A stretch of 64,000 nucleotides of DNA from Colletotrichum lupini (Eukaryota > Ascomycota > Sordariomycetes > Glomerellales > Glomerellaceae). Below, piece by piece: positions 22,785 to 35,314 of this stretch. The stretch covers positions 1,116,001 to 1,180,000 of the forward strand of contig NC_064682.1 of NCBI RefSeq assembly GCF_023278565.1, given 5' to 3'. Position 1 is the first letter of the stretch. Every line of letters starts with the position of its first letter. The notes below the pieces were generated by a model. That model did no database searches, had not been told where the DNA came from, and was given only the letters and a program-made list of their open reading frames with translations. Both the position numbers and the translations under genes were made by a program.

Positions 22785-23339
22785 TATAATTAAGGGTTAA
22801 GGGATAATAAGGAATAATTAGTCTAAAGAAGTTTATAAATAAAGAGTTTATTAAAATAGAAGTATTTTACTTGCCTCTTTAAAGTAGTACTATATAAATT
22901 AAAAATACCGTAATATTATAAATAAATATTCGTAATAAATATATAAATAGAGGTTAAAGCTATAAATACTAAGTAGATAATATATTAATCATAAATATTT
23001 CCTAAAAATTTCTTAAAAATTTCTAAGAAATTTCTAAAAAGTTTCCTAAAAATTTCTTAAAAGTTTCTAAAAATTTCCTTAATATGTTTTAAATATTTCC
23101 TTAACATATCTTAAATACTTTTTAAATATTTCTATCTTTCTAATTTCTATAATATTAATAAATATAAATTAATTAATAAATAATAAAATAATAAATTATT
23201 AACTTATTTTAATAAATTATAAGCTTATTATATAATTATATATTTAATATAATTTACTAGTTCTTTATAATTATAATATTAATATTATATAATGATATAT
23301 ATTTTTATTATTATAATAAATAATATATATATATATATA

Positions 23340-24472
23340 TAGTGGTTTTTTTTTTCCGGCTTTATAGGCACAAAAGATCGACCTTAACGGGATCACGCTT
23401 TCAAGGGAAATCACATAATATAGTACACTTTTTAACTATATAATACGCGCAATATATCCTAAGTACGCGCTTAACGTAATATAGTAATTTTAATACGAAA
23501 ACCGCTATTCAATTCGGGATAGGCAAGCTGCCCTCTTTAGTAACGGCACTGGCTAAAAAGGTCGACGGCAGAGGTCGGCCATAATAATTAGCCACAATAG
23601 TTAGCCGCTATAGTTAGCTATAATAGTTAGAAGCGGCCTTCTTTAACCGCAGAAGTTCTAAACTTTAATAGCAACGTAGAGGTTTCTAAAGAAAGGGCTA
23701 AATAGGCTAATATCTACTACTCTTTAGAGCTCGCAAAGATTCTTTCTATCCTCATCGCTTCTAATATTGCCTAAAGCTACTCTCTATTTAAACTAAATAA
23801 ATCCACTAAACAAATCTACTAAACAAACCTATCAATATATAAACTACTACTTAACGAGAACCTACTCTCTTAGTATATAGTTAGTAATTAGTAGGCTAGA
23901 ACTCTCTAAAGATACCCGTTAATAAGTCTGCCCCTCTCGGGCTAAGCGCCCTCTTTAGCTAGCTCGACGCTATAGCTATTATAACTAACGTAAGTATACC
24001 TAAGAAGTAGTAAAGTACCTTTTAGTAATACGGAATTTAGCTAAGTAATATTATAAGTACTATAAATAGCCGGGTTAATATAGATATTAAGATCTAGTAT
24101 ATCGATGCCGGCTTAGTTATAATAGCTACGATAAACGGGCTAGAGGTATATAGGGTTAGGGTAATAAGCCGGCGCCTTAGATAGCTCCTACGGGACCCCC
24201 CGGGTAACGATAATACCTATATAAAAGAATAGATTATACTAGACCTAGCTACTTACGCGGGCTAGTACTAAGAGGTCCTATGCGCGTTAGAGTGGGTAAA
24301 GCTCGCCCTATAGGCGGGCAGTAGAAGGTTAGGAGCTATTAATAAAAGGAAGATAACGGTTAAGTCGGTTAACTACTGTTTTAATTAGTAGTTAGGTATA
24401 GAGCGCAATATACCCAGTTTTCCTTAATACGTAATACACGGTACGGCCCCGGCGGATTGCTCCGTCGGGGGG
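23340..24472 (+). mobile_element. Nested repeat family N, copy B (least RIP-mutated)
   Basis: 1,133 bp starting TAGTGGTTTTTTT and ending CGGGGGG, flanked by 15-bp (AT)n duplications (23325-23339 and 24473-24487) because it entered an AT dinucleotide tract. It aligns as an inverted repeat of copy A along its whole length. It still holds many CpA/TpG sites (for example GGCACAAAAGATCGACC near 23366), unlike everything around it. It is therefore younger or has passed fewer RIP cycles, and gives the best view of the ancestral sequence. No coding frame recognised. Confidence 0.78.
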
Positions 24473-25222
24473 ATATATATATATATATATATATAGTCTT
24501 ATTATATTATTATTATTAATAATTAATTAATATTATAATTAATAATTACTTAGCTAGTTTCTCTTAATTTATATAAGCCTTAGCGTTATAAATATTTTAT
24601 TAAGTAAATAAAGACTTTAAAACTATTCTTAAATAATAATACGTATATTACGAGCCTAAATCCTAACTTATTAGCTTATAGTTTTAATAATATCCTTAAC
24701 TACTTTAATAAGTTTATAATATAAAAAGTATATAAAGTCTACTAAGATAGTATAAGTATTTACTAATACCGTATATTAATACCGTATAGTTAATATTAAG
24801 AACCGCCCGAGTAGCTAATAAAAGTAGAATATAAAAAATAAATAAAAAGTATATAAAAGCTTTAAAACTAGGGCTATAATTATATTAATTATACTTAAGG
24901 TTTAAATAATAACGTAATAGCTACTTATTCTCTTTTTAAACTTTAATAATAACTATTATAACTTAATATATATAACTAAGACTAAGACCCGCTCCGTAAA
25001 CTTAAAATAGCTATAGTATATTATATATATAAAAATATAAGAATATAAAATAACTCCTATAAAATAAAGGAATTATAAATAAGTTATATATAAATAAGAA
25101 GTAGTAATTACGTAATAAAGTAATTATTATAATTACTTTAAGTAATCGCTTATTAGTATTTATTAAGTAATTACTTAATAAATAAAAGTAATTATTAATA
25201 AAAAATATATTTATAAGCGGAC

Positions 25223-25493
25223 TTATATATAATATAAACTTAAGCTAGGCTTAAGAATAGACTTTTTATAGCTTTTTTAATAATTAACTTAGTATTAAAT
25301 CTTATGATTATTTTTAGTTATTCTTATTAAAAACCCCTTTTAATAAGGTTATAATTAATTTCTAAAGCTTTATTTATTTTATAATTTATAAATATAATTT
25401 TAGAGAAGGTATTTATAATTATAATACTATTTACTTAGTACTCGTAGCCTTAGTTTTCATTAATATACTTATTATAATTAGCTAGTTATAATA
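25223..25493 (+). repeat. 5' LTR of the gypsy-like relic
   Basis: 271 bp, TTATATATAATATAAAC to GCTAGTTATAATA. It aligns with 30367-30637 with scattered C/T and G/A differences. Confidence 0.78.
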
Positions 25494-26849
25494 CTTTAAT
25501 TACTCTTATTTAATAAGTTAACCTTATAAAACTTACTAAATAATAATAAAAACGACGATATTTTTTAAAACCTTAAGTACTTTTTTATTTAACTCTAAAA
25601 AACTTATTAACTTAATTAATAAACTAGCTAAGGCCGAGGATAATAAAATACTTAACGTTACTTATAACTCTAATAATAATATAGTTTTTAAAAAAGTAAA
25701 TTATAAAAGAATACGACGTATTATTAAATAAAATAATAAGCAAAATAAAAGACTCGTAGAGCTTTTTAATAATAACTCTACTTAGATAGTTATAATTTTA
25801 ATTAAAAATAATAAATATATTATTACTTTTTAAAATATAATTAACGAAGCTATAATTAACTTAGGAATTAAAAAAAGAGAAGTAAACGATTTAAAATAAA
25901 AATTAGAACTCTCTAAGCTATTATTAGTATTATTAAAACTCTTATAAATAAATAAAAAAAACTTAAGTTTAATATACTTATTATTTTTAATAAAACTACT
26001 AAACGTCTTAAAGGATTTTTAATTTAGATTAAAACTTATTAAACGTTTTATACTACTAATTTTTATAATAAAACTAAACGAATTATTTATATAATAACTT
26101 TTTTTAAAAGATAAGCCCTAGAGTAGTTCGAACTTTTTTTAAAGAAAATCCTTAATAATAACGGTTATTTACTATATTATAAAAAAGAAACCGTAAATAT
26201 TTTTATTAATATAATAAGATTTTAAAGTATTTTTAAATCCCTATTTTAAAACCTTAATAAAAAACGATAAGCTAAGAGAGACCTAGTTAATTTTTAATAA
26301 ACTAAGTTTATTTTATATTATATTACTAAGTTTAAAAAACTTATAATACGATTCGATTTTATTAAAAAACCTATATTTTCTCGTTTTATTAAGGACTAAA
26401 AAATAAAGTTAAGGACGAACTTAGTAAAGTAAAAATATTAATAGATTTTTTATATTATATTACGCTTATTATTAAAATTAATACTTAATTATATAAACGA
26501 CGTAAAAAAAAGGGAGAAATACGGCGCTTTTAAATTAATTTTAATAAAGAATACTAAAGCTATAGTAAATTACTAAGTAATTATTAAAATAGCCTAAGAA
26601 ATTAATAATAATAAAATACGTCCTATAAATAATATAGAGGACTTATAGACCTTAGTATTACTAAATATAAAAAACCTCGTTAAAAAAAGGACTTTAAGTA
26701 TTATAATTACGATAAAATAAGATATATAATTAGAAATTATTAATAACCTAAACGTATTTAATACTAACTTATTTTAAAAAAACGAGCTAATATTATAAAT
26801 AAAAAAGTCCCTTATAAATAACTTTTATAAATAGTTTTTTTATTTTATT

Positions 26850-26955
26850 TTAGTATTCTATCTTTACTAGCTACTTAGGCAATTCTCAATATCGGTTATA
26901 TAGTATTAATATACGGTATTAGTAAATACTTATATTATCTCGCTAGACTATTTTT
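26850..26955 (+). repeat. Segment shared with the 47.2-kb insertion
   Basis: About 105 bp (TAGTATTCTATCTTTACTAG onwards, through TATAGTATTAATATACGG) is a RIP-altered version of 47179-47281. Most differences are C to T or G to A here, so the 47-kb copy keeps the less mutated form. It may be part of another retroelement nested in the LTR element. Confidence 0.55.
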
Positions 26956-29900
26956 TTAGATTTTCTAACTTTTTAACTTTCCCTTTTATAAAGTTTATAA
27001 CTACGGATTATAGATAGCAATAGGCGCCCGACGCTACTACCTTATAAGCCTGCTACGTACCTAGCTAAGTTAGCTACCCTTCTAAATATAGTAGCTTATA
27101 ACGGTAGTATTAGAGATACCCTCGTTACCGTTATTAAATGATATTAACTTTACGATATCTACTATACTTTTAACTTTACTCGTATACATATATATTCGTT
27201 ACCTTATTTCCTTTATCAAAGTCGAAAAACGCTACTTCTCTTACTATCTATCGCTATTACGCTATTATTATTATACTATTGCTATTACTACTACGCTATT
27301 GCTATTGCTATTACTATCTAACTGTCTACCTTAAGTATATTTTATTAAAATGCTAAGACGCTACTAATAACTCGTCGACCCTTAGGGCTTCCTTAATAGC
27401 TAGAAGTTATTTAATTTTATAAGTATTATACTAAACGACCCTAAGTTATAAAGAGACCGCCTTAATAAATACTATATTAGTAATATCGACTTATAAAAAA
27501 TAAATAGATATATTATAATAAACGTCGCCCTTATTAGCGCCTTTTTAATATAATAAAGTATAAATAAGCTTAGACTTAATAATATAATTAAGAGCTTAGA
27601 AAAAGCGTAAGCGAGCGTATTAAATAAGAATATTAGGGAGAGTTTATTATTAAATAAAATAAAAAGAGAAAGTAAGGGGTAGTATTCGGTTATTAAAAAA
27701 GTAATTAATATATTATAGTAGCGGGGTTATTAATATCTTAAGTTTAGTTAGTATTAATAGTTAGTAACGGCTACGGCCGGCTATAGTTAGTTATAAAGTT
27801 TTATTAAAGTACGTAATAAAGATACTCAATATTAACCCTAATAGACTAGCTTGCCCGTAAAGGCGAAGATAGCCCCTAATGAGGCGGACCGGACCCCAAA
27901 GGGTTATAAATAGTTTATTATAATAATAACTATTTTATTTATTGAAATAATAAAGAATAAATAAGATAGTACTTAAAATAACTTAAAAATAGTAAGCGAT
28001 CTAAGTATAATATTACTTTATTTTTTATTAAAACCCTAGTAATAAAAAAAAAAAAGGAAATACTTACTTATTAACCTTATATTTTTAAAGAGAATAATAT
28101 TAAATACTTTACTATACTTTCTTAAATTTATAAAAATATAGTAAAAAAGGGTAAAACGGACCCTATTATAAAGAATATACTTAACTTTTTTAAAAGACGT
28201 ATTAAGTAAAAACTCTAAGTTAATATAAAGGAATAGCTCCTTAAGTTTAAAAAAAAAGGACCTAATATAAAAAGAATTATGAGTAATCCCGTTTATATAA
28301 TATAATAAAATAATATAAACTAGAAATAATTTATTAAGTTCTAAAAAGAACTTAATTTAAATAAAATACTAACTAAGTTTATTTATATAATATAACGAGT
28401 AAATATTAATAAAAAATTTATTTATAAAGTTAAGGAATAGTTTAAAAACCTCGTATATAAAGATAAGATCGAAGTACTTAAAAAACCGATTTTTAATTTT
28501 AAAATTATTAATAAAAAAAGAATTAATTTTAATTTTAAAAAAGAAAATATCGAAATAAGAACTAGGTCTTTTTATTTTAATAAAATAAAATTATTTTATA
28601 ATTTAAATAAACTTTATAACGTTACTTAATAACGTACTTAAATAAAGATCGATTATAAAGTACTATTTAGTATTAATAATATTAATTTTAAAAACGACGA
28701 TAATAAACTATAATATAAATATATTTATTTATTTAAGAATAATTAAGTCGTTTAGTTTTACAAAACTAGAGAACGTAAAGAGGTTATAATAACCCCCTAT
28801 ATAAATAAAAATTACTCTTTACTTAACCCTAAAGACCCCTTTTATAAGGAATTATTTTAGGTAGAATATTTAAATAATAAATACCTTTAGTATTTTATAT
28901 TTAAATAAAATAGTCGTTTTTATTTATAAAAATATAATAATAAAACTATTAAAGATATTTATATAAAAGATTAATTACTTAACTAGACGTTACTAAGTTT
29001 TAATAATAATAATAGAGCTATATTCGGACTAGACCCTAATTTCTTTATAAAGTACTTTAATAATAAATATATAAAATAAAAAGATTATAAATATAATTGA
29101 TATGAAGTTTATTATATTAAAAAAGCTAGGGTTTAGAGAGAATAATAAAAACTACGTAAATAAGGTATTTAATAAAAGAAACGTATATTAAAAAACTAAA
29201 AAAGCTAATTATAAAAGAACGATAAGAGGTAACAATAAAAAAAAGGTTTTTATATATAACTAAATAACGTAACGACGTATATTTATAAGTTAATTTTAAT
29301 ATTTATAAATAAGGATTAAATACTATTATTAATAGTAATACGTAAGAAACTTATATTTTATTAAAAATAATAAATAAACTTAACTTATTATAAGTATATA
29401 AAAATAAACTATACTAATTATAAATAATAAATAGAGAACGAGTTAATTATAATTATAAATATATTAATGAAGAAACTATATACTTCTTAATATATATTAA
29501 TAATTAATAAGAATAATTATAGTATAATATTATAAAAATCGGAAATATTAACGTTATTTTAAGACTTTCGTAATTATAAAAGTATAACTTATAAATAAAT
29601 TAGATTATTAACTAGAGTTTTTAAAGAAATTTAATTATTAAATAACTTAAGAAAAGAAAGGGTTTAAACGGATTTTTAGGGACTCCTAAAGAACGAAAAT
29701 AAATATAATATATAGTTTTTATTAAAATAGTAAAGAGTTTTAAGAAGTTTATAATTAGTATTAACGATTAAGAATCGTAACGATTTTAAATTATACTTAA
29801 AAAGTACTAAATATATATAAAACTATTTATAAAACTTAAAAAAATAGGGTTATTAAAATATAATAACTAAAATATAAAACTCGAACTTAAAAAAGGGATA

Positions 29901-30366
29901 TAACTTAGGTTCTATTCGATATATTTAATAAATTAAAAAGAATAAGAGTATTTTAATAAATATTTTAATAAAAAACTTAAAAAAGGATATATTTAATTAT
30001 TAAATTCTTTTATAAACTTCCTCTTATTTTTTATATTAAAAAAGGGAGGAAAATTAAAACTTATTATTAATTATAAAAGACTTAACGAAATTATAAAAAA
30101 GAATTACTATTTCTTATTACTTATTACTAAGTTTAGAGATCTATTTTATAAAACTAATTAGTTTATTATTATAAATCTTAAGGAAGTATTTAATTAAATT
30201 CGAATTAAGAAAAGAGATAAATAAAAAACGGTATTTTAAACTTATAAAAGACCTTTTAAGTACCTCGTTATACTTTTTAGACTTATTAATACTTTAATAA
30301 CTTTTCCAATAATAGTTAATTACGTATTTTAAGAATATATTAATATTTTTATATTTATTAATAGAT

Positions 30367-30637
30367 TTATATATAATATAAACTTAAGCCGGGCTTAAGG
30401 ATAGACCTTTTATAGCTTTTTTAATAATTAACTTAATATTAAATTTTATAATTATTTTTAACTATTTTTATTAAGAACCCTTTTTAATAAGATTATAATT
30501 AATTACTAAAGCCTTACTTATTTTATAACTCATAAATATAGTTTTAAAAAAGCTATTTATAATTATAATACTACTTATTTAGTACTCGTAACCTTAACTT
30601 TTATTAATATACTTACTACGACTAGCTAGTTATAATA
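30367..30637 (+). repeat. 3' LTR of the gypsy-like relic
   Basis: 271 bp and collinear with 25223-25493. The reverse-transcriptase frame ends at its left edge. Confidence 0.78.
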
Positions 30638-30805
30638 ATAACTTATTATTTATAACCGTATTTATAAAACTTATATTATTAAATACTAATATTTTATATA
30701 AGCCTAAGCTTATTAAACTAATTATATTAAAAAGTATATTAAACAATTCGGCCTTATGCTTTATATTTATTCTGTTTTATAATATTAAATTTATTAACTT
30801 TTATA

Positions 30806-31985
30806 TAATGGTTTTTTTCTAACTTTATAAGTATAAAAGATTAATTTTAACGGGATTACGCTTTAAAAAAAATTTATATAATACGGTATATTTTTTAACT
30901 ATATAATATACGTAATATACCCTAAGTACGCACTTAACGTAATATAATAATTTTAATACGAAAACTACTATATAATTTAGGATAAGTAAGCTACCCTTTT
31001 TAACTACTTATTAATAATAAGCTAAGTAATATATTTATATAATAGCGCTAATTAAAAAGGTTAATAATAAAAATTAGTTATAATAGTTAATTATAATAGT
31101 TAATTATAATAATCGGCTATAATAGTTAAAAGCAGGCTTTTTTAACTATAAAAGTTCTAAACTTCAATAATAACGTAGAGGTTTTTAAAAAAAAGGGCTA
31201 AATAGGCTAATATTTATTATTTTTTAGAGCTTATAAAGATTTTTCTATTCTTATTGCTTTTAATATTACCTAAAGCTACTCTCTATTTAAACTAAATAGA
31301 TTTACTAAATAACTTTATTAAATAAACTTATTAATATATAAATTATTATTTAAATAGCTAGTTAGATAACTAATTAAGAAGTTAGCTAGTTAAAATATTA
31401 TTTGAATGAGAATTTCTTAGTATATAGTTAGTAATTAGTAAGTTAAAAATACTTATTAATAAGTTTACTTTTCTTAAGCTAGGCGCCCTTAGTTAGCTTA
31501 ATAGTATAACTATTATAATTAACGTAAGTATATTTAAGAATTAATAAAGTACTTTTTAATAATATAAAATTTAGCTAGGTAATAGTATAAATACTATAAA
31601 TAGCTAGGCTAATACGGATATTAAGATTTAGTATATTAACGTTAGCTTAAAAATTATACTTTATAGAGCTAAAAATCCCTTTAATATAAGCTATATTATA
31701 AATATAAAGGAATATATAAAGGGCCCCTTAACCCTTAATAAAAAGGAATATATAATATAAGATTTAATTATTTATATAAGCTAATACTAAGAGGTTTTAT
31801 ATATATTAAAATAAATATAGCTCGCTTTTTAAATAAGTAAGAAAAGGTTAAGAGTTATTAATAAAAAGAAAATAACGGTCGAGTTAGTTAATTTTAATTA
31901 GTAATTAAGTATAGAGCGTAATATATTTAGTTTTTTTTAATACGTAATATATAGTACGGCCTTAGTAAATTACTCTATTAGGGGG
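30806..31985 (+). mobile_element. Nested repeat family N, copy C
   Basis: 1,180 bp starting TAATGGTTTTTTT and ending in GGGGG. It is flanked by 15-bp duplications TTATTAACTTTTATA (30791-30805) and TTATTAACTCTTATA (31986-32000), which differ by one C/T, a RIP-type change. Same orientation as B and heavily RIP-mutated. Confidence 0.78.
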
Positions 31986-32619
31986 TTATTAACTCTTATA
32001 AAGTTATTAACTTAGTTAAAAAGGGTATTATAAATTTATTTTAAATTACTAAAAATTAGTAAGTTTAGGATTTAAGTTATAAAACAAAAGATTAATTATT
32101 TAAAATATAATAAGAGGTTATAAATTAAAAAAAACGCTTTGCTTTAAATAAAAAATAACTATAAAAGTAAATAAGGTAATAAGTTAATTTAAGGATATTA
32201 TTTATTAAGTTATTATATATATAGCGATCGTTAGTTTTATAAAACTAATTGATATTAATATAGCTTTTATTTAAAATAAAAAATAATAATATATTATTAT
32301 TATTAAAGCGTTAGTGTTTAATAAAATAGTTTTAATTATTTAAGTTATTAAATTAAGCTTAGTAATATAAGCTCGGTACGTAAGCTATTAAAAAAGCTAT
32401 TTTATAATATATAAACTAGTATAGTTTTAAAGAAAAAGAGAATATAAAACGTATTAAATCAATAATAGCTTCGTAATAAAGCTTTTTTAAAGTATAATTA
32501 TATGAAAAGAATTATAAAAAGAGATAGGTACTTTAAAAAAAAGTAGTAAAATCTAAGTATATTAATAATAAATCTTTAAACTAATTTAAAATAAAAAAAA
32601 TTATACGTTTTTAAGAGCT

Positions 32620-32762
32620 ATACGTCCGTATTATTTCGTTATATATCCCTATTAATTCTTATTAATAATAGATTTATAGACTTATTAAAAATAAAACATA
32701 TTATATATCCCTAAAAGCTATATATCCGTATTAATTCGTTATACGTCCTTATTAATTCCTAT
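32620..32762. repeat. About 50-bp direct duplication
   Basis: A unit with AGCTATACGTCCGTATTA and CGTTATAYRTCC recurs at about 32620-32672 and 32706-32762. It adjoins the truncated family-N copy. Confidence 0.55.
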
Positions 32763-32769
32763 TATAAAT

Positions 32770-33017
32770 AGAAGAAAATATATAAAAGGTCCCCTAATTT
32801 TTAATAAAAAGAAATATATAATATAAATTTTAGCTACTTATATGAATTAATATTAAAAAGTTTCATATATATTAAAATAAGTATAACTCGCTTTTTAAAT
32901 AAGTAATAAAAAGTTCGGAGTTATTTTAATTAGTAATTAAGTATAAAACGTAATATATTTAGCTTTTTTAATACGTAATATATAATACGGCCCTAACGGA
33001 TTACTTTATTAAAAAAA
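32770..33017 (+). mobile_element. Nested repeat family N, truncated copy E
   Basis: About 250 bp matching only the C/G-rich end of the family (collinear with about 31700-31985 of copy C), ending near CCCTAACGGATTACTTTATT. The other end is absent. No target duplication was identified. Confidence 0.6.
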
Positions 33018-34306
33018 TAATTTCTCTTATTATTAATACTTAAAAAAACCTATAAAACATTTTTATTTATAATTTAATAAAATATTATTAATATTAATTT
33101 ATACTTTATATTAATATTATAAAAGAAATATTTTAAATTACTTAAATAAAAATAAAGTTAAAAAAGAAATAAATATAAAAATACTTCAAGAGCTTTTATT
33201 TTACTAGCTCATTTCCTACTCCTATTTTCGTTAATTAAGTACTATTTTTACCTCTATTACCCTATTTAAGTAATTTTATTTTATAATAAACTTATACTCT
33301 TTATAAGCTTAGTTTATTAAAAACTCGCGCTTTTTACGTTCTTATTTAAGCTTAAACTCCTATTCTTTTCGTTCTTTATCCTCTTAGATCTTATTAACTC
33401 TTAATTATTATTTTTTAGATATAAAATAATCTATACTTATTTACGTTTATAATTAAGTAGTTTATTTCTATAAACTACTATAAAGTATTAAAAAACTCGG
33501 GGGGTTTCGATTTCTATTTAATAAAAAAAGTATTTTAAAAAATAAAATACTTACTCTACGTTAAAACCAAGTATTATTAAGATTATTATAATTATTAAAA
33601 CTAAAGCTACTAAAGTTCTTATTTTAAGAACTATTTTATTAATTAGTAACTAAATCCTTACGAGTTTTTTATTAAATACGAAATAGTTCTCTAATATTAA
33701 TTTATAAATTCTTAGCCCGATCTCTTACTTTTCTTTCTAATTTAATAGTTAATAAGTATTTATTAAAGCGTATTTTGAAAATACTTTAATATTATATTAA
33801 ATATTAAAAACGGCTTATAATATTAATATTTTAATATAAAGTTATAATATACTTATAACGCGTTACGAAATCCTATAATATTAAATTCTAATTTTAGTTA
33901 TAAATATTATTAAAGTTAGCTAATACTTATAATAACTAATTATTAATACGTACTTATTAATTATAATAAATAAAAGGAAATATTAATTAGTTTCAATATA
34001 TCAAACTAAGTAAAGGATCTTAACTATATTTATATTATTAAGTATTAAAAGCTAGTTTTTTAAAAAAAACCTCAGTTATCTTATTATAAAACCTAGTTAT
34101 AATATATAGTTCTCGTTTATACTTTACTTAGTTAGTATATTACGGAAAGTTTTTTATAAAATAATAAGTTATTATTAATTAAGCGAGGTATTAATAAGAA
34201 ATATTTTAGAAACATTTTAGAAACGTTTTCCCCTTTTGAAATATTTTTAAAATATTTCTATTATAAGCTATATATAGTAAAATATAATATTTATAATAAA
34301 TTATAT

Positions 34307-35314
34307 CCCCCCGACGGAGTAATCCGCCGGGGCCGTACTATATATTACGTATTAGGGAAAACTGGGTATATTGCGCTCTATATTTAATTACTAATTAAAA
34401 TAGCTCCTAACCTTTTTTTACTTATCTAAAGGGCGAGCTATATTTATTTTAACGTATATAAGACCTCTTAATACTAGCCCGCATAAGTAACTGGATCTTA
34501 TATTATATACTCCTTTTTATTAAGGGTTAAGGGGCCCTTTATATATTCTTTTACGTTTATAATATAGCCCGTATTAAAGGGATTTTTAGCTCTATAAAGT
34601 ATAATTTCTAAGCTAGCGTTAATATACCGGATTTTAATATTTATACCGGCCCGGCTATTTATAGCGTTCGTATTATTACCTAGCCGAATTCCGTATTATT
34701 AAAAAGTACTTTACTAATCCTCGGGTATATTTATATTAGCTACGATAATTATAGCGTTAAGCTAGTTAAAGAGGGCGCCTAGCCCGAGAGGGGTAGACTT
34801 ATTAATAAGTATCTTTAATAAAGTAATAGTTTATATATTAATAGGTTTATTTAGTAAATTTATTTAGTAAATTTATTTAGTTTAAATAGAGAGTAGCTTT
34901 AGGTAATATTAAAAGCGATAAGGATAAAAAGAATCTTTGCGAGCTCTAGTACGAAGAGTAGTAAATATTAGCTTATTTAGCTTTTTTTTTAAAAACCTCT
35001 ATATCGTTATTAAAGTTTAGAACCTCTGCAGTTAAGGGCCGCTTTTAACTATTATAGCTAACTATTATAGCTAATTATTACGGCCGACCTTTATTATTAA
35101 CCTTTTTAGCTAGCGTTATTATAAAGTAGCTTACTTATCCCGAATTATATAATAGTTTTTATATTAAAATTACTATATTACGTTAAGCGCGTGCTTAGGG
35201 TATATTGCGCGTATTATATAGTTAAAAAGTATATTATATTATATAATTTTTTTTAAAAGCGTAATTTTATTAAGGTCGATCTTTTGTACTTATAAAGCTA
35301 GAAAAAAACTACTA
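34307..35314 (-). mobile_element. Nested repeat family N, copy D
   Basis: 1,008 bp, same orientation as A, starting CCCCCCGACGGAGTAATCC and ending GAAAAAAACTACTA. It is flanked by perfect 15-bp duplications TATAATAAATTATAT (34292-34306 and 35315-35329). It is shorter than A partly because of fewer minisatellite units. Confidence 0.8.

Larger units (their letters stand above)
25223..30637 (+). mobile_element. Ty3/gypsy-like LTR retrotransposon relic
   Basis: Two direct repeats of 271 bp each (25223-25493 and 30367-30637) behave as LTRs: similar ends, equal length, both with an internal CTTAAGC-GCTTAAG palindrome. Just before the 3' LTR the plus strand reads as a RIP-damaged reverse transcriptase: KKGGKLKLIINYKRLNEIIK, then a decayed INLKEVFN-x-IRIKK block and FKYLVILFRLINTL. 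These match the gypsy blocks for the DYR-LN, LDLK-gay and FEYLVMPFGLTNAP regions. The leader ELKKGYNLGSI precedes it from about 29.88 kb. RNase H and integrase are missing because the RT runs straight into the LTR. Stops are mostly TAA/TAG where Gln or Trp would stand, as RIP produces. Confidence 0.75.

Noticed and set aside
27220..27330. Possible CRISPR-like or satellite array in the AT block
   Set aside because: Only a degenerate GCTATT/ACT microsatellite; no spacers and the genome is fungal.
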